From NCBI GenBank assembly GCA_035499555.1, contig DATJYO010000071.1:148143-212142 (forward strand): DNA of 64,000 nucleotides, given 5' to 3'. The stretch is from Bog-159 sp035499555 (lineage in GTDB: Bacteria > Acidobacteriota > Terriglobia > Bryobacterales > Bryobacteraceae). How positions within the stretch are numbered: position 1 is the first letter of the stretch; each line of letters begins with the position of its first letter. The position numbers and the translations under genes were made by a program. This document shows, one piece after another, positions 50,047 to 58,784 of the stretch. The notes beneath the pieces are model-generated. The model was not told the origin of the DNA and searched no databases. It saw only the letters and a program-made list of their open reading frames with translations.

Positions 50047-51846
50047 ATGTCACGTCCGAATCCAACGCGGCGGCTGCCGCAAAATCCCAACCTGGAACAA
50101 TTACGCAAGCAGGCTAAAGAACTGCAGGCGGAGACGTCCGTTCCGCTGAGCGAGGCGCAGCGCGAGCTGGCCCGCGCGTACGGCTTTGAGAGCTGGGCCC
50201 AATTGAAGGGTTTCGTCGACGGCGCGAACGTGGCGCGCCTGGCGGAGGCGGTGCGGGCCGGCGACCTGGCGCAGGCGCGGGCGCTGGTGCGGGCGTGGCC
50301 TGAACTGGTGCACATGGACATGGCCGAGAACAACGAGCATCGCGCGCTGCACTATGCGGTGCTGCGGCGCGACCCGGCGATGGTGCGGATGTTGATGGAA
50401 GCGGGGGCGGATGCGCGCAAAGGCATTTATCCGCATCGCGACGCCACCAGTGCGCTGGTGATGGCGCGCGACCGCGGGTATGCGGAAATCGCCGCCATTA
50501 TTGAAGAAGAAGAGCAGCGGCGGCGGGAGTCGGCGAGTTGCCCGAACGTGACGGTTACGCCGGTGCAGGAGCGGATCGCGAGCGCCATTCGCGCGGGCGA
50601 GAGCGGCGCGGCGCGGGAGCTGCTGGAGGCGGACGAGTCCCTGATCCGGGCGTGCGATCGCGAGGGCGCCACGCCGTTGCACCTGGCGGCGGAAGCGGGC
50701 GACGCGGAGCTGACCGCGTGGCTGCTGGCGCGGCGGGCAAATCCCCGGAAGCGCGATTTGCGGGAATACACGCCGCTCGACCGGGCGGCGCTGGCGGCCA
50801 ACCAGGGATTTCCGGAGGTAGCGCGACGGCTGTTGTATCACGGGGCGGAGTTGACGATTCATGCCGCGGTGGCGCTGGGAGAGGAACAGCGCGTGCGCGA
50901 CCTGGTGGCGCAGAGCCCGGGATTGCTGCGGGAAATTCACTGGTCGCGCGGCGGGCTGTTGACGCTGGCGGTGAGGCACGGCCAACTGGCGATGGTGAAG
51001 CTGTTGCTGGACCTGGGAGCCGATCCGGACGAGCGTACGCTGGTCTCGGAAGTAGAAGAGCCGGTGGCGAGCTGGGGGACGCCCTTGTGGCACGCGGCGC
51101 AGGCGGGGCAGTATGAGATCGCGCGGCTGTTGCTGGACCGAGGGGCGGATCCGAATGCGAATGTGTACGCGTCGGGGTGGCCGCTGCGCAATGCATATCA
51201 GAACGAGCCGCTGCGCCGGCTGCTGATGGAGCGCGGCGCCCGGGTGCAGCCGTACATGGTGGCCGAAGCCCATGATGCCGCGGCGGCGGGGCGCCTGCTG
51301 GAATCGGATGCGGACAGAGAGATCGCGCGGGAATTGTGCTGGGCGGCGGCGTGCCACGGGGCGGCGGACGTGCTGCGGCTGGCGCTGCCGCGGATCGAGT
51401 GGGCGGCGGACGATTCGCAATGGCATTGGGTATTGATCCAGCCGATCCGGGGCGTCGAGCCGGACGGGGAGGATCACGAAGGATTCTTCGCGTGCATGCG
51501 GCTGTTGCTGGAGCGGGTGGATGCCAATGTGAGCAGCCGGTTCGGGCAGCGCGTGCTGCACTTCGCGGCGGCGGACCGCGGCGTCACGGAAGAGGAACGC
51601 GCGCGGTTCGCGGCGATGCTGCTGGACGCCGGAGCGCGCCTGGACGTGCGCGACGACCTGCTGCGCTCCACGCCGCTCGGATGGGCGTGCCGGTGGGGAC
51701 GGCGGCCGATGGTGGAGCTGCTGCTGGCGCGCGGGGCGCTGGCGGTGGAGCCGGATGCGGAGCCCTGGGCCACGCCGGCGGCATGGGCGGAGAAGATGGG
51801 CCACGCGCAGATCCTGGAAATATTGCGCGCGGCGAGTCAGCGATAG
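50047..51846 (+). CDS. Ankyrin-repeat protein
   Basis: The 599-residue protein contains many ankyrin repeats from about residue 60 onward (for example EHRALHYAVLRRDPAMVRMLMEAGAD, GATPLHLAAEAGDAELTAWLLARRA, TPLWHAAQAGQYEIARLLLDRGADPN). No signal or membrane segment is visible, so a cytoplasmic protein-binding scaffold is likely. The ATG follows GAGAGGAG by about eight bases. Partners are unknown. Its stop overlaps converging rhaB by 10 bases. Confidence 0.92.
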   Translation: MSRPNPTRRLPQNPNLEQLRKQAKELQAETSVPLSEAQRELARAYGFESWAQLKGFVDGANVARLAEAVRAGDLAQARALVRAWPELVHMDMAENNEHRALHYAVLRRDPAMVRMLMEAGADARKGIYPHRDATSALVMARDRGYAEIAAIIEEEEQRRRESASCPNVTVTPVQERIASAIRAGESGAARELLEADESLIRACDREGATPLHLAAEAGDAELTAWLLARRANPRKRDLREYTPLDRAALAANQGFPEVARRLLYHGAELTIHAAVALGEEQRVRDLVAQSPGLLREIHWSRGGLLTLAVRHGQLAMVKLLLDLGADPDERTLVSEVEEPVASWGTPLWHAAQAGQYEIARLLLDRGADPNANVYASGWPLRNAYQNEPLRRLLMERGARVQPYMVAEAHDAAAAGRLLESDADREIARELCWAAACHGAADVLRLALPRIEWAADDSQWHWVLIQPIRGVEPDGEDHEGFFACMRLLLERVDANVSSRFGQRVLHFAAADRGVTEEERARFAAMLLDAGARLDVRDDLLRSTPLGWACRWGRRPMVELLLARGALAVEPDAEPWATPAAWAEKMGHAQILEILRAASQR

Positions 51847-53243
51847 CTTTGCAGGGGGAACGACTGGCGGACCAGCGCGCGGGCTTCGTCGAGGCCGGAC
51901 AGTTCCCCGGCGCCGATGGCTTGGATCAGCACGTTGCCGGTGGCGGTGGCTTCGCTGGGTCCCGCGAGGACCGTTCGTCCGGTGGCATCGGCGACGAATT
52001 GATTCAGCAGCGCATTGCGCGAGCCGCCGCCCACAATATGGATCACGTCGAAACGGCGGCCGGTGAGCGCCTCCAGTCCGGCGAGCACCTGAGCGTAGCG
52101 GCGGGCGAGGCTTTCGAGAATCGCCCGCGTGAATTCGGCGGGCGTTTCGGGCGGGGCTTGTCCCGTGGCGCGGCAGTGCGCGGCGATTTTGCGCGGCATA
52201 TCGCCGGGTTCGAGAAAAGCATCCGGATCGATCGCCGCGCGGTTGGGAGGCGCGGCGGCAGCCATTTGGACCAGGTCGTCGTAGGTGTAGTCATGGCCTT
52301 CCAGCGCCCACGCCCGGCGGCACTCCTGGAGCAGCCACAGGCCAGCGATGTTTTTCAGAAAGCGGACCTTGCCCGCGGCGCCGATTTCGTTGGTCAGGTT
52401 CTGGGCGAGGCTTTGTTCGTTGATGATGGGCGAGTCCAGCTCGGCGCCCATGAGCGACCAGGTGCCGGAGCTGATGTAGCACCAGTTGGAGCCTTGCGCC
52501 GGAACGGCGGCGACGGCGGAGGCCGTGTCATGGCAGCCGGTAGTGTAGACCGGGACCGGTCCCAGGCCGGCGGGCTCGGCGACGGAAGGGAGCAGCGAGC
52601 CGAGGCGCGTACCGGGCGCCACGATTTCGGGCAGGATATGGCTGGGCAGGCCGAGGCGGTTCAGGAGATCGAAGGCCCAGGTCTGGCGGGCCGGATCGTA
52701 AAATTGCGAAGTGCTGGCGATGGTCAGCTCGGCGCGCGCGACGCCGGTGAGCCAGTAGTTCAGCAGGTCGGGCATGAACAGCAGCTTGTGGGCGCGGTCC
52801 AGGGCGGGGGAGCCGGCCAGCTTGAGCGCGTAGAGTTGATACAGCGAATTGAGCTGCATGAACTGGATGCCGGTCTGCGCGAACACTTCCGCGCGGGGGA
52901 CGATTGTGAACAGCTTCTCCATGACGCCATTGGTGCGCGGATCGCGATAGTGGCGGGGATTGTCTGCCAGGGCGCCATCGGCGCCGAGGAGCGCGAAATC
53001 GACGCCCCAGGTGTCGATACCGATGCCGGCCAGCGACAGTTTGCGCTCGCGTCCGGCGACGGCCAGGCCGTGCTGGATCTCATGCCAGAGGCGCAGGGTA
53101 TCCCAGTAGAGGGCGTCGAAGACGCGCACCGGGGTGTTGGGGAAGCGGTGGATTTCCTCGACGGCCAGGCGGCCGGAATCGAGGGTGCCGAGGAGCGCGC
53201 GGCCGCTTTCCGCGCCGAGGTCGAAGGCCAGGTAGTGCGACAT
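51837..53243 (-). CDS. rhaB: L-rhamnulokinase (FGGY carbohydrate kinase)
   Basis: The 468-residue kinase has the FGGY start (YLAFDLGAESGRALLG), IDTWGVDFALL, HDTASAVAAVPA, ISSGTWSLMGAEL and the C-terminal IVGGGSRNALLNQFVADATG. Rhamnulokinase phosphorylates L-rhamnulose at C1. The other L-rhamnose genes (isomerase, aldolase) are not in this window. Assignment to RhaB rather than another FGGY kinase rests on the SSGTWSLMG and DLGAESGR motifs. Confidence 0.88.
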   Translation of the reverse strand: MSHYLAFDLGAESGRALLGTLDSGRLAVEEIHRFPNTPVRVFDALYWDTLRLWHEIQHGLAVAGRERKLSLAGIGIDTWGVDFALLGADGALADNPRHYRDPRTNGVMEKLFTIVPRAEVFAQTGIQFMQLNSLYQLYALKLAGSPALDRAHKLLFMPDLLNYWLTGVARAELTIASTSQFYDPARQTWAFDLLNRLGLPSHILPEIVAPGTRLGSLLPSVAEPAGLGPVPVYTTGCHDTASAVAAVPAQGSNWCYISSGTWSLMGAELDSPIINEQSLAQNLTNEIGAAGKVRFLKNIAGLWLLQECRRAWALEGHDYTYDDLVQMAAAAPPNRAAIDPDAFLEPGDMPRKIAAHCRATGQAPPETPAEFTRAILESLARRYAQVLAGLEALTGRRFDVIHIVGGGSRNALLNQFVADATGRTVLAGPSEATATGNVLIQAIGAGELSGLDEARALVRQSFPLQSYR

Positions 53244-53292
53244 GGGAAAGGCGGGCCACTAACGGCGTGGCCTGCCCCACAGTATAAATTGA

Positions 53293-53457
53293 TTACCGTG
53301 CCGCCAGTTTGTAGACGACTCCCCCACCGTAGGGTCCATTCCAGGGCGCCGTGCCATAGAGGTTGCCTTGCGCATCGGCGGTCACACCCGCCCAGGGTCC
53401 ACAGCCGTTGCGGAAACGGTCGAAGCTCATCAGAGTCGTTTCCGTGCCGGACGACAT
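53293..53457 (-). pseudogene. GloVer-repeat protein fragment (C-terminal remnant)
   Basis: The 54-codon frame reads MSSGTETTLMSFDRFRNG, then GVTADAQGNLYGTAPWNG and YGGGVVYKLAAR. This is one GloVer-type unit (GNLYGTa..GG..GgGvvykl) from a protein like the intact gene at 53583-54923. It stops cleanly but has no upstream domain, so it is the tail of a lost paralogue. Confidence 0.6.
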
Positions 53458-53465
53458 GGGCGGGC

Positions 53466-53582
53466 TTAACTGGCCTTTCGCCTCCGCGGCTTTCCAGGGT
53501 GTTCTTCGGCGAGGGCGCGCGCCAACAACGTTTTGATGGCAGCCTGGCGACTAATATTGAGACGCGCTGCCCGCGCGTCGTT
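53466..53582 (-). pseudogene. Ribbon-helix-helix antitoxin remnant
   Basis: This frame encodes NDARAARLNISRQAAIKTLL then ARALAEEHPGKPRRRKAS and a stop. The ARrLNISRQAvIKtLLarAL segment is characteristic of RHH/CopG-type antitoxins. The N-terminal strand and any start are missing: the frame runs directly from the TAG of the neighbouring GloVer gene. No toxin gene remains. Confidence 0.55.
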
Positions 53583-54923
53583 CTACGGGCGGACCAGGAA
53601 TCCGGGGTTGCTGCGCAGATTGCCGCCGGGCGTACTTACCGAGACGGCGCCACTGCTTGCACCGGTGGGAACCGCTGTCGAAATCCGGGTGGCAGAGACT
53701 ACGGTGAACGCCGCCGGTGTGCCATTGAAGGTGACGCTCGTAGCACCCGTTAGGGTGGTTCCCAAGATGGTGACGGCGGTTCCTACTTTGCCCGATGTGG
53801 GTAGTGTTTTCACGAATGGGCCAAGGCCCGTGTCGAGACTGAAGACGCTGCCGGTGCTGGTGCCATAGAATTTTCCATCCGTTCCCTGGATGAGCGGAGC
53901 GATGGAAGCGGTGCCAGGTAGCGTCGTGAGAGCCCCGCCCTGTGTGAATTGGAAGATCCAGGAGCCTTCGGAGGTAATGCCATAGAAGTTGCCATCGCTC
54001 GCGAGCGTCATGGCAGCTTCGGGATACTTGCCGTCGGACCCATCGAAGCTGTGGAGCTGAAAGAACGCACCGTGCGTGCTAATGCGGAATATTGTGCCGC
54101 AGCCAATGTAGGGTGGGCAGGGGTTGGCGCCGCCTTGCATGGTGGTTCCGTACAATTCGCCGTCGAGACCTTGGGCGAGGCCGCCGAAAGGATTGGCACC
54201 GCCAGTGCCGTTGAAGCGGTGCAAAGTGGTGAGCGTGCCCTGGAGAGTCATCCTGAAGACGGAGCCCTGACCTCCGCCCTTGGCAGTAGTGCCGTAGAGG
54301 TTGCCGTCGGTGCCCTGAATCAGTGCGGAGTAAGGCTGCTCCCCGTTGTGGCCATCGAAGGAAACCAGCGTGGTCAGCTCTCCGGCGGGGGTGATTTCAA
54401 AAATAGTGCCGCAGGAACCGGTGCCGCAGCGGTTGCCGCCCGATTCGGTGACCCCGTAAAAGTTACCGTTGGTGGCCTCGAGCAGGGGGGCAGTTGGAAA
54501 GGAACCGTCCGTGCCATCAAAACTGTGCAGCGTGGTGAGCACGCCTTGCGGCGTCATACGGAAGACCGTTCCCCTCGAGTCGGCGCCGCCGATCCAGGTG
54601 GTTCCGTAAAAGTTGCCGTCGGTGGATTGAATGAGCACGGCGTACGGGTTTTGACCATCCGCCGCGCGAAAGCTATGCAGCGTAGTGAGCGTCCCCGTCG
54701 AATCCATCTTGAATATGGTGCCGTGATTGTACGCGCCGCCCAGGCTCGTCGTCCCGTAGAAGTACCCGTCGGTCCCCTGGAGCAGGGATCCGTAGCAGGC
54801 CGCTCCATTGGAGCCGTCGAAGGTTACCAGATTGGTCAGGGTTTGAGGCCATGCCGGGAAGACTACGATGCCGGCGATCGCCAAGACTCGAACACAGTAG
54901 AACGGTTTCCGGCGGTCGGGCAT
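53583..54923 (-). CDS. Exported GloVer-repeat protein with IPT/TIG domain
   Basis: The 446-residue protein has a signal-like N-terminus (CVRVLAIAGIVVFPAWPQ). At least seven Gloeo_Verruco-type repeats of about 40 residues follow (TDGNFYGTTWIGGADSRGTVFRM, TNGNFYGVTESGG, TDGNLYGTTAKGG), probably forming a beta-propeller. The end is an IPT/TIG-like domain (SGKVGTAVTILGTTLTGATSVTFNG). ATG at 54923 is chosen because GAGG lies about eight bases upstream; two other in-frame starts lie further up. Function unknown; a secreted or surface protein. Confidence 0.85.
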   Translation of the reverse strand: MPDRRKPFYCVRVLAIAGIVVFPAWPQTLTNLVTFDGSNGAACYGSLLQGTDGYFYGTTSLGGAYNHGTIFKMDSTGTLTTLHSFRAADGQNPYAVLIQSTDGNFYGTTWIGGADSRGTVFRMTPQGVLTTLHSFDGTDGSFPTAPLLEATNGNFYGVTESGGNRCGTGSCGTIFEITPAGELTTLVSFDGHNGEQPYSALIQGTDGNLYGTTAKGGGQGSVFRMTLQGTLTTLHRFNGTGGANPFGGLAQGLDGELYGTTMQGGANPCPPYIGCGTIFRISTHGAFFQLHSFDGSDGKYPEAAMTLASDGNFYGITSEGSWIFQFTQGGALTTLPGTASIAPLIQGTDGKFYGTSTGSVFSLDTGLGPFVKTLPTSGKVGTAVTILGTTLTGATSVTFNGTPAAFTVVSATRISTAVPTGASSGAVSVSTPGGNLRSNPGFLVRP

Positions 54924-54953
54924 TAGGGACCTCATTATATAATGCGGTAACAA

Positions 54954-57900
54954 GTGAAGCTGGATGCCAAATACGAGCAGGAGGGGGGCGCGGTCTATCT
55001 CACCGGTATCCAGGCCCTGGTGCGCCTGCCCATGGAACAGATGCGGCGCGACCGGCGGGCGGGGCTGAACACGGCCACATTCATCTCCGGATATGAAGGC
55101 TCGCCGCTGGGCGGCTACGATCTGGCGCTGGCGCGGGTGCGGCGATTACTCGACGAACATCGGGTCCACTTCGTGCCGGGGGTAAACGAGGATCTGGCAG
55201 CCACATCGATTTTCGGCAGCCAGATTCACCACGTACTGGGGCAATCGAAATACGACGGCGTCCTGGGCATCTGGTACGGTAAGGGTCCGGGCGTGGACCG
55301 GTCGGGCGACATTTTCCGCCACGCCAATATCGCGGGCACCGGCCGGAATTGCGCGGCGCTGGTGCTGGGCGGCGACGATCACGTCTCGAAGAGTTCCACC
55401 ATCCCGCACCAGAGCGATCTGAGTTTCTACAACCTGGCGATGCCCGTTTTCTATCCGGGCAACACGCAGGAGGCTCTGGACTACGGGCTGTATGCCGTCG
55501 CGCTGTCGCGATTCAGCGGCGCCTGGGTGGCCCTGAAGATGGTCACCAACGTTTGCGATGCGGGCGGCACGGTGGAAACGGATCCGGAGCGCATCGCGAT
55601 ACGGATTCCGGAAGGCTACGAGAAGAAGATCGATGCGCGGCTGCTCATCCCCATGACGCTGATCCTGGAGCCGGAGGTGCTTTATCGCCGGCTGGAAGCG
55701 GCGCGCGAATTTGCGCGGATCAACCGGGTGAACCGATGGAGCGGAGCGGGCGCGGGGGCCCGGCTGGGAATCGCCAGCGCGGGCAAGGCTTATTACGACC
55801 TGATGCAGGCGTTCACGGATCTCGGCCTGAAACCCGACGACCTGGTGCGCCTGGGCATACGGGTGGCCAAGTTCGCCATGACCTATCCGCTGGAGCCGCG
55901 TTTCGTGGAGGAGTTCGCGCGCGGCCTGCAGACGGTGCTGGTGGTGGAAGAGAAGCGCAGCTTTCTGGAACTGCAGTTGCGCGAGGCGCTTTATAATTCG
56001 CCGGACCACCCCGCAATTCTGGGTAAAGGCGATAGCGATGCGGCGCCGCTGTTCTCGGCGGCGGGCGAGTTAGACCCGGAGATGGTCACGCGTGTGCTGG
56101 CGCAGGTTTTGGGGCCGAGCCCGCGCCTGGAATTGCTGGATGAGATCGACAAGCGCGAGCGCCGGTTGATCCCGGCGCGATTTCCCAATTTCTGTTCCGG
56201 CTGCCCGCACAACCGCTCCACTCTGCTCCTGGAAGGGCAGGCGGCGGGCGGCGGCATCGGCTGTCATGCCATGGCGGCGCAGCTTTCGCACTCGCGTCAT
56301 GCGTATTCGTTTCTGACCCACATGGGGGGCGAAGGCGCGCCGTGGATCGGAATGGCGCCCTTCGTGGAGCGTCACCATATCTTTCAGAACGTCGGCGATG
56401 GTACCTATTTTCATTCGGCATCGCTGGCGGTGGAGGCGTGCGTCGCGGCGGGCGTCAACATCACGTACAAGATCCTGTACAACAGCGCGGTCGCCATGAC
56501 CGGCGGGCAGCAGGCGGCGGGCGCAGTCCCGGTTCCGGAGCTGACGCGCAAGCTGGAAGCCGATGGCGTGCGCAAGATTGCGGTGCTGGCCGAGGATCTG
56601 GAGAAGTATCAGGGCGCGAAGCTGGCGACCAACGCCACGCTGCGCGGCCGCGACGAGTTGCCTGAGGTGCTGCGCGAATTCGAACGCGAGCCGGGCGTCA
56701 CCGCGATCATCTACGACCAGCAGTGCGCGGCGGAGAAGCGCCGGCTGCGGTCGCGCGGCAAGCTGGCCGAACCGGCCATTCGGCTGGTGATCCACGAAGA
56801 GGTCTGCGAAGGCTGCGGCGATTGCGCGACGCAATCGAATTGCCTGAGTCTCTATCCGGTGGAGACGGAATACGGACGAAAGACCCGTATCCACCAGTCG
56901 TCGTGCAACAAGGATTATTCGTGCGCGATGGGCGATTGTCCGTCATTCCTTACAGTGAAGCTGAAGCCGGGTACCGGGCTAAGGCGGGCGCCGGTTCCAA
57001 AGCTGCCGGAGACCGACGTGCCCGAGCCGCGGGTACGGGTGGAGATTGGCGAGCGGTACTCGATCCTGGGTCCGGGAATCGGCGGTACGGGCGTGGTAAC
57101 GGTGAACGCTCTGCTGGCCACCGCGGCCTGGATCGACGGGCTCTCAGTGATCACGCTGGATCAGACGGGCCTGGCGCAGAAGGGCGGAGCCGTGGTGTCG
57201 AGCGTCATCCTCAGCCGGCAGCCGATCGAGGCATCCGCCAAAATCGGCTACGGGAACGCCGATTTGATACTGGGCTTCGATCTGCTGGGCGCGGGCAGCG
57301 CGGAGAACTTGAAACGGGCGCACCCGTCGCGCACGGTGGCGGTAGTGAATACGGCGGAAGTTCCGACGGGCGATTCGATTCGCGGCGGTGCGCGGCTGGC
57401 AGGTCCGGGCGCCGTGGTGGATGCCATCAACGCCTGTACGCGCAAAGACCGGAACCTGTTCTTGGATGCTTCGCGGCTGGCGGAGGGACTTTTTGCCAGC
57501 CACATGGCGGTGAACATCTTCCTGACGGGAGCGGCATATCAAGGCGGCCTGATCCCCATTTCGTCCGCGGCAATCGAGGAAGCCATCCGGCTGAACAAAG
57601 TGGATGCGGAGCGCAATCTGCAGGCGTTCTTGTGGGGCCGGAAATATTATCAGGATGCGGCCGCGGTGGAGGCTCTGCTGGCGCCGGTTCCGGCCGGGGC
57701 GCCTGCGGGTACCCTGGTCGAGCGGCGCATGGCGGATCTGGAACGCTATCAGGATCGAGCTTATGCCGAGCGGTATGCCGCGCTGGTTCGGGAAGTCGAA
57801 GCGCGCCGGCCGCTACTGGCGGAAACCGTAGCGCGTAGTCTGTATAAGCTGATGGCGTACAAGGACGAGTACGAGGTGGCGCGGCTGCTGACCGATCCGC

Positions 57901-58316
57901 TGCGGGAAGCGCAGGTAAGGGGTATGTGGGAGCAGGTGGAATCGATCGGGTATAACTTGCATCCTCCGTTGCTTCGGGCACTGGGATTAAAGAAGAAGTT
58001 GAAGCTGGGAGCCTGGTTCCGCGGACCGTTGCGCGTGCTGGCGGCGATGAGATGGCTGCGGGGAACGGCGTACGATCCGTTTGGCCGGGCGGCGGTCCGG
58101 CGGGAAGAGCGGGAGCTGATTGGATGGTACGAGCAACTTGTCCGCGATTCCATGGACGCCAGCGTGCCGGAGGAGCTGGCCCTACAGATGGCCGCGCTGC
58201 CCGACGAGATCCGCGGATACGAAGACATCAAGCTGGCGAGCGTGCGGAAGGTCCGGAAGCGGGCAGCGGAACTGGCTGCGGAACGTGCGTTTGCTTACAA
58301 AGACGGGGAGGTGTAG
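54954..58316 (+). CDS. Fused indolepyruvate ferredoxin oxidoreductase family protein
   Basis: The 1120-residue enzyme fuses the alpha-type pyrimidine and pyrophosphate halves with the gamma subunit. FISGYEGSPLGGYD begins the pyrimidine half. FCSGCPHNRSTLL and GDGTYFHSASLAVEAC with AMTGGQQA form the thiamine diphosphate site. A CEGCGDCATQSNC cluster motif is followed by SCNKDYSCAMGDC, the gamma domain (GPGIGGTGVVTVNALL, QTGLAQKGGAVVSS) and a C-terminal extension. It should oxidatively decarboxylate aryl- or branched-chain 2-oxoacids to acyl-CoA with ferredoxin. Start is GTG. Confidence 0.92.
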   Translation: MKLDAKYEQEGGAVYLTGIQALVRLPMEQMRRDRRAGLNTATFISGYEGSPLGGYDLALARVRRLLDEHRVHFVPGVNEDLAATSIFGSQIHHVLGQSKYDGVLGIWYGKGPGVDRSGDIFRHANIAGTGRNCAALVLGGDDHVSKSSTIPHQSDLSFYNLAMPVFYPGNTQEALDYGLYAVALSRFSGAWVALKMVTNVCDAGGTVETDPERIAIRIPEGYEKKIDARLLIPMTLILEPEVLYRRLEAAREFARINRVNRWSGAGAGARLGIASAGKAYYDLMQAFTDLGLKPDDLVRLGIRVAKFAMTYPLEPRFVEEFARGLQTVLVVEEKRSFLELQLREALYNSPDHPAILGKGDSDAAPLFSAAGELDPEMVTRVLAQVLGPSPRLELLDEIDKRERRLIPARFPNFCSGCPHNRSTLLLEGQAAGGGIGCHAMAAQLSHSRHAYSFLTHMGGEGAPWIGMAPFVERHHIFQNVGDGTYFHSASLAVEACVAAGVNITYKILYNSAVAMTGGQQAAGAVPVPELTRKLEADGVRKIAVLAEDLEKYQGAKLATNATLRGRDELPEVLREFEREPGVTAIIYDQQCAAEKRRLRSRGKLAEPAIRLVIHEEVCEGCGDCATQSNCLSLYPVETEYGRKTRIHQSSCNKDYSCAMGDCPSFLTVKLKPGTGLRRAPVPKLPETDVPEPRVRVEIGERYSILGPGIGGTGVVTVNALLATAAWIDGLSVITLDQTGLAQKGGAVVSSVILSRQPIEASAKIGYGNADLILGFDLLGAGSAENLKRAHPSRTVAVVNTAEVPTGDSIRGGARLAGPGAVVDAINACTRKDRNLFLDASRLAEGLFASHMAVNIFLTGAAYQGGLIPISSAAIEEAIRLNKVDAERNLQAFLWGRKYYQDAAAVEALLAPVPAGAPAGTLVERRMADLERYQDRAYAERYAALVREVEARRPLLAETVARSLYKLMAYKDEYEVARLLTDPLREAQVRGMWEQVESIGYNLHPPLLRALGLKKKLKLGAWFRGPLRVLAAMRWLRGTAYDPFGRAAVRREERELIGWYEQLVRDSMDASVPEELALQMAALPDEIRGYEDIKLASVRKVRKRAAELAAERAFAYKDGEV

Positions 58317-58336
58317 TGTATACAACAGGCGTCCAA

Positions 58337-58780
58337 ATGTCTCTCAAACAATTGAAATTAGCGGTAGTAGGGATATTCATCTGCGGAGCCGTACATGCGC
58401 AGGCGGGAGTTCCAGCCACCTGCGCGGCATTTCAGAGTTCGGTTACCGCCACAATCTCCTCGAGTAACGGTGTGGTGACCGTGACGCCTGACACGGCGTG
58501 TGTAACCGCGGGCGGCACGATGAAATGGAAAGCCGGCGCGAGCGAAAGCTGGACCACCGACTTTAACGACGACCCGCACTCCGCTTTCAGTCCGGGCCAC
58601 AAGCATCATCACGGAAAAGGAAACAATGCAGTGGGCGGCAAGGTGCGGGCCTGCTCACAGAGCGATGCGAGCTACAATGCCAGCGCAGGTGGCTGCGTTT
58701 TCCAATACAAGGCGACGCACACAACGAAGGGAGCGCAATCCAGCACCGATCCGCAGGTAATCATCAAGCCGGGTACGTGA
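58337..58780 (+). CDS. Small secreted protein with a His-rich segment
   Basis: The 147-residue product has a signal peptide (LKLAVVGIFICGAVHAQ) and a beta-sandwich-like mature part (VVTVTPDTACVTAGGTMKWK, FQYKATHTTKG, TDPQVIIKPGT). The pattern is loosely cupredoxin-like but no full copper ligand set is evident. A segment SPGHKHHHGKGN could bind metal. It lies 20 bases after the oxidoreductase and four bases before the kinase gene, so it may be co-transcribed with both. No function is assigned. Confidence 0.72.
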   Translation: MSLKQLKLAVVGIFICGAVHAQAGVPATCAAFQSSVTATISSSNGVVTVTPDTACVTAGGTMKWKAGASESWTTDFNDDPHSAFSPGHKHHHGKGNNAVGGKVRACSQSDASYNASAGGCVFQYKATHTTKGAQSSTDPQVIIKPGT

Positions 58781-58784
58781 CGGC

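Noticed and set aside
51336..53753. Plus-strand frame of 805 codons across the ankyrin and rhaB genes
   Set aside because: It crosses two well-supported genes in other frames and its product shows only Gly/Ala/Arg-rich sequence.
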